Source: Halopenitus persicus (GTDB lineage Archaea; Halobacteriota; Halobacteria; Halobacteriales; Haloferacaceae). From it: DNA of 64,000 nucleotides. The notes beneath the pieces are model-generated. The model ran no database searches. It had not been told where the DNA came from and saw nothing but the letters and a program-made list of their open reading frames with translations. The DNA is taken from positions 2,046,001-2,110,000 of the forward strand of contig NZ_AP017558.1 in assembly GCF_002355635.1 (NCBI RefSeq). The letters are read 5' to 3'. This document shows, in pieces, positions 8,482 to 17,165 of this stretch. A program made the position numbers and the translations under genes. Positions within the stretch are counted from its first letter, which is position 1. Each line of letters starts with the position of its first letter.

Positions 8482-10698
8482 ATGAGCCACGAAGACTTCC
8501 CCACGGACGACCCCGCGGTGGTGACCTGCGGGTTGCCCTACGCCAACGGCGACCTCCACGTGGGCCACCTCCGTACCTACGTGGGCGGCGACGTCTACGC
8601 CCGCGCACTCGAACGACTCGGCCAGCAAACGGCGTTCGTCAGCGGTTCGGATATGCACGGCACGCCGGTCGCCGTCAACGCCGAACGGGAGGGCGTCTCC
8701 CCCGAGGACTTCGCCCTCGAGTGGCACGAGCGGTACGCCGAGACGTTCCCGAAGTTCAACGTCGACTTCGACAACTACGGCCACACCCACGACGAGACGA
8801 ACACCGAGATCACCCGCGAGCTCGTCCGGGAACTCGACGAGCGCGGCCACGTCTACGAGAAGGAGATCATGGTCGCGTACGACCCCGTCGACGACCAGTA
8901 CCTCCCGGACCGATACGTCGAGGGGACCTGTCCCTACTGCGGGGCCCAGGCGCGCGGCGACGAGTGCGACGAGGGCTGCCAGCGCCACCTCGAGCCCGGC
9001 GAGATCGAGGACCCCGTCTCGACGATCAGCGGGAACCCCGCGGAGTACCGCGAACGAACCCACAAGTTCTTCGCGGTCTCCGAGTTCGCCGACTACCTCT
9101 CGGAGTTCCTCGACCGGCTCGAGGGGACCTCGAACGCCCGTAACCAGCCCCGGGAGTGGATCGAGCAGGGCCTCCAGGACTGGTGTATCACCCGCGACAT
9201 GGACTGGGGCATCGACTACCCGTCCGACGACGACGGGACTACCGACGCCGACGAGACCGACGCCGACGAGACCGACGCCGCCGACCTCGTCCTCTACGTC
9301 TGGGTCGACGCGCCGATCGAGTACATCTCCTCGACGAAGCAGTACGCCGACCGGGTCGGCGCGGACGTCTTCGACTGGGAGGCCGCCTGGAAAGCCGACG
9401 CCGACCACGACGGCGGCCAGGTCGTCCACGTGATCGGTCGCGACATCATCCAGCACCACACGATCTTCTGGCCCGCGATGTTGCACGCCACCGACCACGT
9501 CGAGCCCCGGGCCGTGATGGCTTCCGGCTTCGTCACCCTCGGCGGCAAGGGCTTCTCGACGAGCCGCGACCGGGCGGTCTGGGCCGACGAATACCTCGAG
9601 GAGGGCTTCCATCCGGACCTGCTGCGGTATTACCTCGCGACGAACGGCGGCTTCCAGCAGGACGTCGACTTCTCCTGGGAGCGGTTCCGCGAGCGTGTGA
9701 ACGCCGAGCTGGTGGGCACGATCGGCAACTTCCTCTACCGGTCGCTGCTGTTCGCCCACCGCAACTACGACGGCGCCCCCGCCGACGTCGAGGGCGCAAG
9801 CGAGGAGGTCGCGGCGGCGATCGACGAGGCCGTCGCCGACGTGGCCGCGGCGGTCAACGACTACTCGATCCGGGATCTCGGCGACGCGGTCACCGCCCTC
9901 GCCGGGTTCGGCAACGAGTACATCCAGCGCAACGAGCCGTGGGCGCTCGTCGACGACGACCCCGACGCCGCCGCGCAGGTCATCTACGACTGCGTCCAGA
10001 TCGCGAAGGCGATCGCCGTTCTCTTCGAGCCGATCGCCCCCGAGAAGTGCGAGCGGCTCTGGGCCCAGCTCGGCGAGGACGGCTCCGTCCACGACGTCAC
10101 CGTCGAGGCGGCGACGGAACCGCCCGCGGGTGCCTTCGGCGAGCCCGACGAGCTCTTCGCGAAGATCCCCGAGGAGCGCGTCGAGGAGCTGAACGAGAAG
10201 CTCGAGGCCCGCGTCGCCGAAGCCACGGACGAGGACGCTGCCGACGGCGAGGATGCGGACGGAGACGGCTCCGCCGCCGACGATGCCAGCGCCGACGATG
10301 CCAGCGCCGACGAGACTGCCGCTGACGCCGCCGACGACGAGGGTAACGACGCCGCGAGCGACCTCGAACCCCTGGCCGAGGAACGGATCGGCTTCGGAGA
10401 GTTCGAGGATCTCGACCTCCGGGTCGGCCAGATCGTCTCCGCCGAGGGGATCGAGGGCGCCGATAAGCTCGCGCGTCTCGAGGTCGATCTGGGGGTCGAG
10501 GCGCGCCAGATCGTGGCGGGAATCAAGCAGCTCCACGACCTCGAGTCGCTCCCGGGGACGCGCGTGATCGTGCTCGCGAACCTGGAGCGCGCGGAGCTGT
10601 TCGGCGTCGAGTCGAACGGGATGGTGCTCGCCGCGGGCGAGGAGGCCGACCTCCTCACGACCCACGGCGACGCCGAGCCCGGAACGCAGGTCAAGTAG
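8482..10698 (+). CDS. metG: Methionine-tRNA ligase
   Basis: A 738-residue class I aminoacyl-tRNA synthetase. The HIGH-type signature is HVGHL near residue 28, after GLPYANGDL. The zinc knuckle is CPYCG with two further cysteines. The KMSKS-type loop is the archaeal variant GGKGFSTSRD. After the anticodon-binding helical domain comes an acidic D/A/S linker with in-frame short repeats, then a C-terminal tRNA-binding OB domain (DLRVGQIVSAEG, GIKQLHDLE) as in long MetRS forms. It charges initiator and elongator tRNA-Met. ATG 8482 gives the conserved N-terminus; the frame is open further upstream only through the 28-bp repeat. Confidence 0.97.
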   Translation: MSHEDFPTDDPAVVTCGLPYANGDLHVGHLRTYVGGDVYARALERLGQQTAFVSGSDMHGTPVAVNAEREGVSPEDFALEWHERYAETFPKFNVDFDNYGHTHDETNTEITRELVRELDERGHVYEKEIMVAYDPVDDQYLPDRYVEGTCPYCGAQARGDECDEGCQRHLEPGEIEDPVSTISGNPAEYRERTHKFFAVSEFADYLSEFLDRLEGTSNARNQPREWIEQGLQDWCITRDMDWGIDYPSDDDGTTDADETDADETDAADLVLYVWVDAPIEYISSTKQYADRVGADVFDWEAAWKADADHDGGQVVHVIGRDIIQHHTIFWPAMLHATDHVEPRAVMASGFVTLGGKGFSTSRDRAVWADEYLEEGFHPDLLRYYLATNGGFQQDVDFSWERFRERVNAELVGTIGNFLYRSLLFAHRNYDGAPADVEGASEEVAAAIDEAVADVAAAVNDYSIRDLGDAVTALAGFGNEYIQRNEPWALVDDDPDAAAQVIYDCVQIAKAIAVLFEPIAPEKCERLWAQLGEDGSVHDVTVEAATEPPAGAFGEPDELFAKIPEERVEELNEKLEARVAEATDEDAADGEDADGDGSAADDASADDASADETAADAADDEGNDAASDLEPLAEERIGFGEFEDLDLRVGQIVSAEGIEGADKLARLEVDLGVEARQIVAGIKQLHDLESLPGTRVIVLANLERAELFGVESNGMVLAAGEEADLLTTHGDAEPGTQVK

Positions 10699-10751
10699 CC
10701 GACCGAACGCCGGGACCGCTCGGAAGACGGCATCGAGGATCGACTCCACTG

Positions 10752-10880
10752 TTTATAAGGGCGTCGGGGAACGCCCCGCGGTCGTTTATAAGGCGTCGAG
10801 GAACGCCTTGCGATCCTTTATAAATATCCGGGCAACGCCTCGAGCACACTTATAAGGCGTCGGGGAACGCCTCGAGCGTC
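10752..10880. repeat. Four degenerate copies of the 3' end of the threonine-synthase-like gene
   Basis: Units of 32-33 bp start at about 10752, 10785, 10817 and 10849 (plus-strand view), each with TTTATAA followed by GGCGTCGGGGAACGCC or a variant. The copy at 10849 is the real end of the minus-strand gene (codons for EAFPDAL and TAA). Two of the three downstream copies still read EALPGYL-stop and KAFLDAL-stop. Most units also hold a short inverted repeat, GGCGT/ACGCC, next to the A/T run, so they could act as stacked terminators. Confidence 0.9.
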
Positions 10881-12076
10881 ACCGTCTCCGTCCGCACGTC
10901 GTCCGGGTCGCCGACCGACTCCTTGAACCCCGATCCGGTGGCGATGCAGACGACCGACTCGTCCGCGTCGATCTCCCCCTCTCGAGCGAGCCGGCGGGCG
11001 CCGGCCAGCGACGTCGCCGAGGACGCCTCGACGGTGAGTCCCGCCGCGGTCGCCAGCCGCCGTTTCGCCTCGCGGATGGCGTCGTCCGGGACGGCGATCG
11101 CCGTCCCGCCGGTCTCGCGGGCGCCGTACAGGGCGCGGGTCCCGCTCGGCGGGTCGGGGTTCGCGATCGAGTACGCGATCGTCTCGCCCCGATCGCTGGG
11201 GTCGCCGCGTTCGACCGTCTCCGCCCCGCGTGCCGCGGCCTCGGCGATCGGCGCGCACGCCGCCGCCTGGACGAGGTAGAGCCGGGGCATCGCGTCCGCC
11301 GCGCCCGGCTCCGCGTCCGGATCGATCAGTCCGGCCGCCCGGAGATCCGAGAGTCCTTTATAAGCGCCGCTGGCGTGACCGCCGGAGGAGCTCGGGAGAA
11401 CGATCGCGTCCGGGAGCTCGCCGGTTCGCCGACGATGCTGGTCGAGCGCCTCCAGCACCGTCGTCTTCTGGCCGGCGACGCGTCCCGGCGAGTCCGAGTT
11501 GATGAACCGGATCCCCCGTTCGGCCCCCGCCTCGATCGCGTCGTAGTAGAGCCGGCCGTAGTCGCCGTCGATCCGGAGGATTCGTGGGTCGTATCGTCCG
11601 ATGTTCCGGATCCGTTCCGCCGAGATGTCGTCCGGGACGCAGACGGTACACTCGAGACCGGCGGCCGCGGCGTGGGCCGCGACGGACATCGCCATGTTCC
11701 CGTGCGAGACGGTCCCGACCGCGTCGGCGCCCTCCGCCAGGGCGATCTCGATCCCGACCGCGGTACCGCGGTCCTTGAACGAGCCGGTCGGGTTCCGCCC
11801 CTCGTCCGCGACCGAGACGGCCGCTCCCGCGTACTCGTCGAGCGCGGGAGTTCGAACGAGCGGCGTTCCCCCGCTGGCGGTCGCGAGTCCGTCCGCGGGC
11901 GGGGCGACCGGCAACAGGTCCGCGAACGCCCACGTTCCGGCCGCGAGGTCGATGGGCCACTCGAACTCGGCGACGGCCGAGTCGGTCTCGTACCACCGTG
12001 GCTCGCCGCAGGAACAGCGGGGGGGTGCGGGCGCTTCGACCGTCTCGCCACAGGCGTAACACGCGAGCGTCGGCAT
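10850..12076 (-). CDS. thrC: Threonine synthase-like PLP enzyme
   Basis: A 408-residue fold-type II PLP enzyme. It starts with a zinc-ribbon-like CYACGETV...CSCGEPRW, common in archaeal threonine synthases. NPTGSFKDRG carries the PLP lysine, and LPSSSGGHASGAYKGL and IATGSGFKES hold the phosphate and pyridoxal contacts. The expected reaction is O-phosphohomoserine to threonine. Haloarchaea have several paralogues, so substrate is likely but not certain. The frame stays open far upstream to 13045, but that part is antisense to pyk. Three extra copies of its own 3' end follow the stop. Confidence 0.85.
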   Translation of the reverse strand: MPTLACYACGETVEAPAPPRCSCGEPRWYETDSAVAEFEWPIDLAAGTWAFADLLPVAPPADGLATASGGTPLVRTPALDEYAGAAVSVADEGRNPTGSFKDRGTAVGIEIALAEGADAVGTVSHGNMAMSVAAHAAAAGLECTVCVPDDISAERIRNIGRYDPRILRIDGDYGRLYYDAIEAGAERGIRFINSDSPGRVAGQKTTVLEALDQHRRRTGELPDAIVLPSSSGGHASGAYKGLSDLRAAGLIDPDAEPGAADAMPRLYLVQAAACAPIAEAAARGAETVERGDPSDRGETIAYSIANPDPPSGTRALYGARETGGTAIAVPDDAIREAKRRLATAAGLTVEASSATSLAGARRLAREGEIDADESVVCIATGSGFKESVGDPDDVRTETVTLEAFPDAL

Positions 12077-12155
12077 GGTTCGGATCCACACGGTGACGAG
12101 AAAAGCGATGCGGTCGAGAACGCGTTCTCGACTCGGCCCGCGTGGCGTCACCGGC

Positions 12156-12225
12156 CGGGTCGCGGAGGGGTTTTGAAGCTCCCCGCCAACCGGGTCGCGG
12201 AGGGGTTTTGAAGCTCCCCGCCAAC
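12156..12225 (+). repeat. Perfect 35-bp tandem duplication just upstream of pyk (possible doubled promoter)
   Basis: Two identical adjacent copies at 12156-12190 and 12191-12225. Each contains CGCGGAGGGGTTTTGAAGC. The TTTTGAA of the second copy lies about 25-28 bases ahead of the pyk ATG at 12234, where a haloarchaeal TATA box is expected, so the duplication seems to double the core promoter. Confidence 0.9.
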
Positions 12226-12233
12226 CGGAAGGT

Positions 12234-13994
12234 ATGCGAAACGCCAAGATCGTCTGTACGCTGGGACCGGCGTCGGACGACGTCGAAACCATCCGCGCGC
12301 TCGCTGACGCGGGGATGTCGGTCGCCCGGCTCAACGCGAGCCACGGCACCACGGACCATCGAAGAGAGGTCATCGAACGGGTCCGCGCGGTCGACGATGA
12401 GACCGACTCCCCGATCGCGGTGATGGTCGACCTCCAGGGGCCGGAGGTCCGAACCGCCGAGACCGACCAGCCGGTGGTCCTCGAGGCCGGGACCGACGTC
12501 CGGTTCGCTCCGGGCGAGACCGTGACGCCGACCGCGGTCGGGCTGTCACACTCGATCGCGGCCGCGGAGGCGGGGGACACGGTCCTGCTCGACGACGGCC
12601 GGATCGAGGCGACCGTCCGGCGGGTGGAGTCGGACGGCACCGTCGTCGCCACCGTCGACTCCGGCGGCGAGCTGGGCTCCCGGAAGGGGGTCAACCTCCC
12701 GGGCGTCGCCATCGACGTCGACCTCGTCACGCCGGGCGACGAGCAGGAGCTCGAGCTCGCGGCCGCGGCGAACGCCGACTTCGTGGCCGCCTCCTTCGTA
12801 CGCGACGCTGCCGACGTGTACACGATCGCCGACCACCTGGACGCGTCCGGGGGCGGCGACGTCCCGATCCTCGCGAAGATCGAGCGGGCCGGTGCCGTCG
12901 AGAACCTCGCCGAGATCGTCGACGCCGCCGACGGCGTGATGGTCGCCCGCGGCGACCTCGGCGTCGAGTGTCCGCTCGAGGACGTGCCGATGATCCAAAA
13001 GCGGATCATCCGAATCTGCGTCGACGCCGGCGTGCCGGTCATCACCGCGACCGAGATGCTCGACTCGATGGTTCACTCCCGTCGGCCGACGCGGGCGGAG
13101 GCCTCCGACGTCGCCAACGCCGTGCTCGACGGCACCGACGCGGTGATGCTCTCCGGGGAGACCGCCGTCGGCGACCATCCGGTCCGCGTCGTCGAGACGA
13201 TGGACCGGATCATCCGGCAAGTCGAGGGAAGCGACGAATACGCCGAAACCCGGGACCAGCGCGTTCCCACGGCCGACGAGGACTCCCGGACCGAGGCGCT
13301 CGCCCGCTCGGCGCGGTACCTCGCGCGCGACGTCGGCGCGACCGCGATCGTCGCCGTCTCCGAGTCGGGCTACACGGCCCGAAAAACCGCGATGTTCCGT
13401 CCGGGGGTGCCGGTCGTCGCGACGACCCCGACCGATCGGGTTCGCCGGCAACTGGCGCTCTCGTGGGGCGTCAACCCGCAGTACGCCGACTACGCGGCCG
13501 ACATCGAGCACGTGCTCGACAACGCCGTGGACGCCGCGATGGACGCCGGCGTCGCGGACTCGGGCGACACGCTGGTCGTGCTCTCCGGGATGATGACCGA
13601 GATCGAGGGGACCGACACGGCGAACACCCTGAAGGTTCACGTCGCCGCCGAGACGATCGCCACGGGCAAGCCGGTCGTGAGCGGCCGGGCCGCCGGGCCG
13701 GTCGTCAGGGTGCCCGACGGCGACCTCTCGACCCTGTCGACCGACGCGATCGTCGCTCTACCGGAGTCGTTCGACGGCGAGTTCACCGGCGACCTCTCCC
13801 GGATCGCGGGCGTCATCGGAGAACGGCCGGGAATGACCGGGTATCCAGCGGTCATCGCCCGCGAGCTCGGCGTCCCGATGGTCTCGGGCGTCACGCTCCC
13901 GCGGGACGTGGCCGACGGCGACGTGGTGACCGTCGACGGCGAACGGGGCGTGGTCTACGAGGGCGACGTCACTCCCGAGACCCGGCGTCGGTAG
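12234..13994 (+). CDS. pyk: Pyruvate kinase with C-terminal PEP-utilizing-type domain
   Basis: A 586-residue protein: pyruvate kinase core plus an extra C-terminal mobile domain. Core signatures are ARLNASHGT, MVDLQGPEVR, the catalytic AKIERAGAVENL and TATEMLDSM. The last 110 residues resemble the swivelling domain of PEP synthase and PEP-PTS enzyme I, as in some bacillar pyruvate kinases. At the position of the catalytic TSH-type histidine it reads GMTGYPAVIARELG, so the phosphohistidine residue is missing. It makes ATP and pyruvate from PEP and ADP in the last glycolytic step. A 35-bp promoter-region duplication lies just upstream. Confidence 0.95.
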   Translation: MRNAKIVCTLGPASDDVETIRALADAGMSVARLNASHGTTDHRREVIERVRAVDDETDSPIAVMVDLQGPEVRTAETDQPVVLEAGTDVRFAPGETVTPTAVGLSHSIAAAEAGDTVLLDDGRIEATVRRVESDGTVVATVDSGGELGSRKGVNLPGVAIDVDLVTPGDEQELELAAAANADFVAASFVRDAADVYTIADHLDASGGGDVPILAKIERAGAVENLAEIVDAADGVMVARGDLGVECPLEDVPMIQKRIIRICVDAGVPVITATEMLDSMVHSRRPTRAEASDVANAVLDGTDAVMLSGETAVGDHPVRVVETMDRIIRQVEGSDEYAETRDQRVPTADEDSRTEALARSARYLARDVGATAIVAVSESGYTARKTAMFRPGVPVVATTPTDRVRRQLALSWGVNPQYADYAADIEHVLDNAVDAAMDAGVADSGDTLVVLSGMMTEIEGTDTANTLKVHVAAETIATGKPVVSGRAAGPVVRVPDGDLSTLSTDAIVALPESFDGEFTGDLSRIAGVIGERPGMTGYPAVIARELGVPMVSGVTLPRDVADGDVVTVDGERGVVYEGDVTPETRRR

Positions 13995-14043
13995 CGTTCC
14001 ACCCCACCGTCGGCCACCGGTGACCGTCGGTCCGTCATCCATC

Positions 14044-14130
14044 CGCCGCTCCGCAGATCCAAGCCATTCTCCCGCCGATCCGCAGATCCAAGCCATTCTC
14101 CCGCCGATCCGCCGACCCACCAGCCATTTA
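14044..14130. repeat. Three imperfect copies of a 29-31-bp unit
   Basis: CCGCAGATCCAAGCCATTCT occurs at 14051-14070 and again 29 bases later; a decayed third copy ends in GCCATTTACCCG near 14123-14134. The last copy supplies CATTTACC about 28 bases ahead of the ATG at 14155, so it probably overlaps the promoter of that gene. Confidence 0.85.
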
Positions 14131-14154
14131 CCCGCCGCCGCCGAACCATCGGGT

Positions 14155-14391
14155 ATGAGCCGGAGCGACGGCGGACGAGGACACGCGAGTTCGGCGGCCG
14201 AGGAGGGGGACGATCCCGAGGAGGAGCCCGAGTGGCGGTTTGCGATCGACGACGTCGGTCCCGATGGGATCGTCGAGGAGACGACCCCGGCCGAGGAGCC
14301 GATCGAGCCGGAGCCGATCGATCCCGTTCACGCCGTCTTCGTCGCCCTCGGCGTCGTCATCACGGTCGGGCTGCTCGCGACGGCGCTGTGA
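14155..14391 (+). CDS. Small tail-anchored acidic membrane protein
   Basis: 78 residues: a hydrophilic, very acidic N-terminal part (DDPEEEPEWRFAIDDV, then PEPID) followed by one C-terminal membrane helix, HAVFVALGVVITVGLLATAL. The positively charged end is missing, so orientation is unclear. I recall short haloarchaeal proteins of this layout with a DUF label (possibly DUF7312) but cannot confirm it. The ATG at 14155 lies about 28 bases after a TATA-like CATTTACC. Function unknown; probably in the cell membrane. Confidence 0.75.
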   Translation: MSRSDGGRGHASSAAEEGDDPEEEPEWRFAIDDVGPDGIVEETTPAEEPIEPEPIDPVHAVFVALGVVITVGLLATAL

Positions 14392-14472
14392 GACGCGGGC
14401 GGGTTCCGGATGCGGCTCGTCAACAGCTTCCACCGTGGGATCACTTAATCGGCTGGAACCCCTACGACGGAT

Positions 14473-15087
14473 ATGGAACTCCTGTTCCAGGCCGGCGTTC
14501 TCGACCCGGGAACCCTGCCGATGCTGCTCGTGGTCGCGGGGCTGCTGTTGTCGGTCGCGGAGGCGATCGCCCCCGGCGCGAACTTCATCGTGGTCGGGGC
14601 GTCCCTGCTCGGCGCGGGACTCGTCGGGCTCGCGTTCGCGCCCCTCGCGAGCCCGTTCGCCCTCGGCCTGCTGGTGCTCGTGTTCGGCGCGATCGCCTTC
14701 TACGCCTACCACGAGTTCGACGTCTACGGCGGCAAGGGCCAACCGCAGACGCGAGACAGCGGGTCGCTCACCGGGCAGACCGGCCGGGTGACCGAGCGCG
14801 TCACCGAGACGGACGGACAGGTCAAACTCGATCAGGGTGGGTTTAACCCCCACTACTCCGCCCGTTCGGTCGACGGCGAGATTCCGGAGGGAACCGAGGT
14901 GATCGTCGTCGATCCCGGCGGCGGAAACGTCCTCACCGTCGAGTCGCTCGCGGGCGTCGAGGACGACATCGACCGCGCGCTGGCGGCCGACCGGAGCCCG
15001 ACTGGAACGGGAAACGCGGCGAACGCGATCGATGCGACCGATACGGTCGAGGACGACGCCGACGCCACCGAAACCGAACGCGCGTGA
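14473..15087 (+). CDS. NfeD-like membrane protein
   Basis: A 204-residue protein. Two to three membrane helices fill residues 1-90 (LLVVAGLLLSVAEAIAPGAN and further). A small OB-like NfeD domain follows (LTGQTGRVTERV, then GTEVIVVDPGGGNVLTVESL), with a low-complexity acidic tail of about 45 residues. NfeD proteins pair with SPFH/stomatin proteins, and the next gene is exactly such a partner. Together they form a membrane-organising complex. The ATG at 14473 is preceded by CACTTAATCGG, a good TATA box about 27 bases upstream. Confidence 0.9.
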   Translation: MELLFQAGVLDPGTLPMLLVVAGLLLSVAEAIAPGANFIVVGASLLGAGLVGLAFAPLASPFALGLLVLVFGAIAFYAYHEFDVYGGKGQPQTRDSGSLTGQTGRVTERVTETDGQVKLDQGGFNPHYSARSVDGEIPEGTEVIVVDPGGGNVLTVESLAGVEDDIDRALAADRSPTGTGNAANAIDATDTVEDDADATETERA

Positions 15088-15159
15088 GGGTCGGCGATTT
15101 CCCGTGCCGATTCACCCGGCGGGCCGAACGCTTATGATTGTCCTGTGGTAACGATCGGT

Positions 15160-16290
15160 ATGGAAACACTGGCCCTCCAGTCGGTCTTCGGGCTCGCGCC
15201 GATCGGCTTCCTATTCCTGTTGTTGGTGGTCGTGGTCGTCTGGCAGTCCGTCGAGATCGTCGACGCCTACGAGAAGAAGGCGCTCACGGTCTTCGGGGAG
15301 TACAGGCAGCTGCTGGAGCCCGGGATCAACGTCATTCCGCCGTTCGTCTCGCGGACCTATCCCTTCGATATGCGGACCCAAACCCTCGACGTCCCGCGCC
15401 AGGAGGCGATCACCCGGGACAACTCGCCGGTGACCGCCGACGCCGTCGTCTACATCAAGGTGATGGACGCCAAGAAGGCCTTCCTGGAGGTCGACGACTA
15501 CAAGAAGGCCGTCTCGAACCTCGCCCAGACGACGCTGCGCGCCGTCCTCGGCGACATGGAGCTCGACGACACCCTGAACAAACGCCAGGAGATCAACGCG
15601 AAGATCCGCAAGGAGCTCGACGAGCCCACCGACGAGTGGGGGATCCGCGTCGAGAGCGTCGAGGTCCGGGAGGTCAATCCCTCCAAGGACGTCCAGCAGG
15701 CGATGGAGCAGCAGACCTCCGCCGAGCGCCGCCGCCGCGCGATGATCCTCGAGGCGCAGGGTGAACGCCGCTCCGCGGTCGAGCAGGCCGAGGGTGACAA
15801 GCAGTCGAACATCATCCGTGCGCAGGGTGAAAAGCAGAGCCAGATCCTCGAGGCACAGGGTGACGCGATCTCCACGGTCCTCCGCGCGAAATCCTCGGAG
15901 GCGATGGGCGAGCGCGCGATCATCGAACGCGGGATGGAGACGCTGGAGGCGATCGGCCAGGGCGAGTCGACGACGTTCGTCCTTCCCCAGGAGCTCACGA
16001 GCCTCGTCGGCCGGTACGGCAAACACCTCTCCGGCTCCGACGCCGCGACCGACGCCGAGCCCCTCGACGCCCTGGAGTTCGACGCCGAGACCCGGCAGCT
16101 GCTCGGACTCGACGACATCGACGAGATCCTCGGCCAGATCGACGAGGCCGCGGAGATGAACGTCGAGGAGCTCGAACAGGAGGCGGAAGCCATCAAGTCG
16201 GGCGACACGGGCAGCATCAGGTCGGCCGACGAGGTCATCCAGGAGATGGACGAGGAGGCCCCGGCGGACGTCGAAACCGAACGAGAGTAG
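15160..16290 (+). CDS. SPFH/Band 7 (stomatin-like) membrane protein
   Basis: 376 residues. One N-terminal membrane helix (FLFLLLVVVVVW), then the Band 7 domain (YEKKALTVFGEYRQLLEPGI, RTQTLDVPRQEAITRDNSPV). A long coiled-coil stretch rich in A, E, Q and R follows, containing repeated AQGE/AEGD motifs, and then an acidic tail. This is the QmcA/stomatin type that builds oligomeric rings on the membrane and helps control proteolysis or membrane domains. It follows its NfeD partner on the same strand. ATG 15160 fits the TATA box CTTATGATT at 15131; a GTG at 15145 in frame is less likely. Confidence 0.93.
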   Translation: METLALQSVFGLAPIGFLFLLLVVVVVWQSVEIVDAYEKKALTVFGEYRQLLEPGINVIPPFVSRTYPFDMRTQTLDVPRQEAITRDNSPVTADAVVYIKVMDAKKAFLEVDDYKKAVSNLAQTTLRAVLGDMELDDTLNKRQEINAKIRKELDEPTDEWGIRVESVEVREVNPSKDVQQAMEQQTSAERRRRAMILEAQGERRSAVEQAEGDKQSNIIRAQGEKQSQILEAQGDAISTVLRAKSSEAMGERAIIERGMETLEAIGQGESTTFVLPQELTSLVGRYGKHLSGSDAATDAEPLDALEFDAETRQLLGLDDIDEILGQIDEAAEMNVEELEQEAEAIKSGDTGSIRSADEVIQEMDEEAPADVETERE

Positions 16291-16319
16291 TTCGACCGGA
16301 TCCATCCCTCGGTGCAGAA

Positions 16320-16379
16320 CCGGCCCCGGACCAAACCCGAACCGGCCCCGGACCAAACCCGAACCGGCTCCGGAGCGGA
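16320..16379. repeat. Two exact and one partial copy of a 22-bp unit
   Basis: The unit begins CCGGCCCCGGACCAAACCCG and occurs at 16320-16341 and 16342-16363, with a diverged third copy to about 16379. It lies just after the SPFH gene and 80 bases before the next gene. Confidence 0.9.
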
Positions 16380-16460
16380 CCCAACCCGGGGCCGGATTCG
16401 TCGGACCCTCCGATCGTGGCGGGCGACGTGCTTTTATTCGCCGGGCGACAGGCTTCGATA

Positions 16461-17120
16461 GTGAGTGACGGCGTCGACGAACGGAAACGGCGGACGCTCC
16501 GGCGCTTTGCCGCCATCGGAGCTGCCGGCCCGCTCGTCGGCGGCGCACGCGCGGCATCCGAGGCGGACTCGGGTCGCGACGCCGAGACGTCGTCGGGGAG
16601 CCGCGATCGGCCCGAGACGAACGAAACCCGCGAGGCGATCCGCGGATACGTCGCCACGACTCCCGGTGCGCACTTCTCGAAGCTTCGCGACGACCTCCGG
16701 CTCGGAACCGGCGAGACGCAGTACCACCTCCGGAAGCTGGTCGATGCGTCGGCCATCGAAACGACGAAGGACGGCGAGTTCCGCCGCTACTTTCCGGCTG
16801 ACCGCTTCGATGCGGTAGAGAAGCGAGCGCTCGGCGCCCTCAGACGCGACACGCCCCGCGGCATCGTCCTCCACCTGCTCCGGGAACCGACCGCGACCGG
16901 CTCCCGAATCGCCGAGGCGCTCGACGTCTCCAGACCGACGATCAGCGCTGCTGCCGGCGATCTCGAGGACGCCGGTCTCCTCGACCGGACCGACGGCTAC
17001 GAGCTTCGGTCGCCCGAGCGCCTCATCACGCTCGTGGTTCGGTACGCCGACTCGTTCGGCCCCGATGCGAGGTCGTTTGCCGACGACGCGGCCGCGTACG
17101 TCCGCTATGACCCGAAGTAA
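16461..17120 (+). CDS. Double winged-helix regulator with Tat-signal-like N-terminus
   Basis: 219 residues from a GTG start. Two winged-helix units follow an N-terminal extension. The first (GAHFSKLRDDLRLGTGETQY, about residues 65-115) resembles MarR/ArsR types. The second (SRIAEALDVSRPTISAAAGD) has a clear helix-turn-helix. The N-terminus reads RRTLRRFAAIGAAGPLVGG, which looks like a twin-arginine signal or a single short membrane segment, odd for a DNA-binding protein. CTTTTATTCG at 16431-16440 is a good TATA box about 25 bases ahead of GTG 16461 and argues against an in-frame GTG at 16416, which lies upstream of it. It is convergent with the HAD gene. Confidence 0.8.
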   Translation: MSDGVDERKRRTLRRFAAIGAAGPLVGGARAASEADSGRDAETSSGSRDRPETNETREAIRGYVATTPGAHFSKLRDDLRLGTGETQYHLRKLVDASAIETTKDGEFRRYFPADRFDAVEKRALGALRRDTPRGIVLHLLREPTATGSRIAEALDVSRPTISAAAGDLEDAGLLDRTDGYELRSPERLITLVVRYADSFGPDARSFADDAAAYVRYDPK

Positions 17121-17165
17121 GCGTTTTCAACGCCGTCTCGACTCCGGCATCGGCGTTCCGACCGG

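Noticed and set aside
8437-10749. 770-codon open frame on the minus strand across metG
   Set aside because: Shadow of the methionyl-tRNA synthetase gene; low-complexity V/L/D/R composition.
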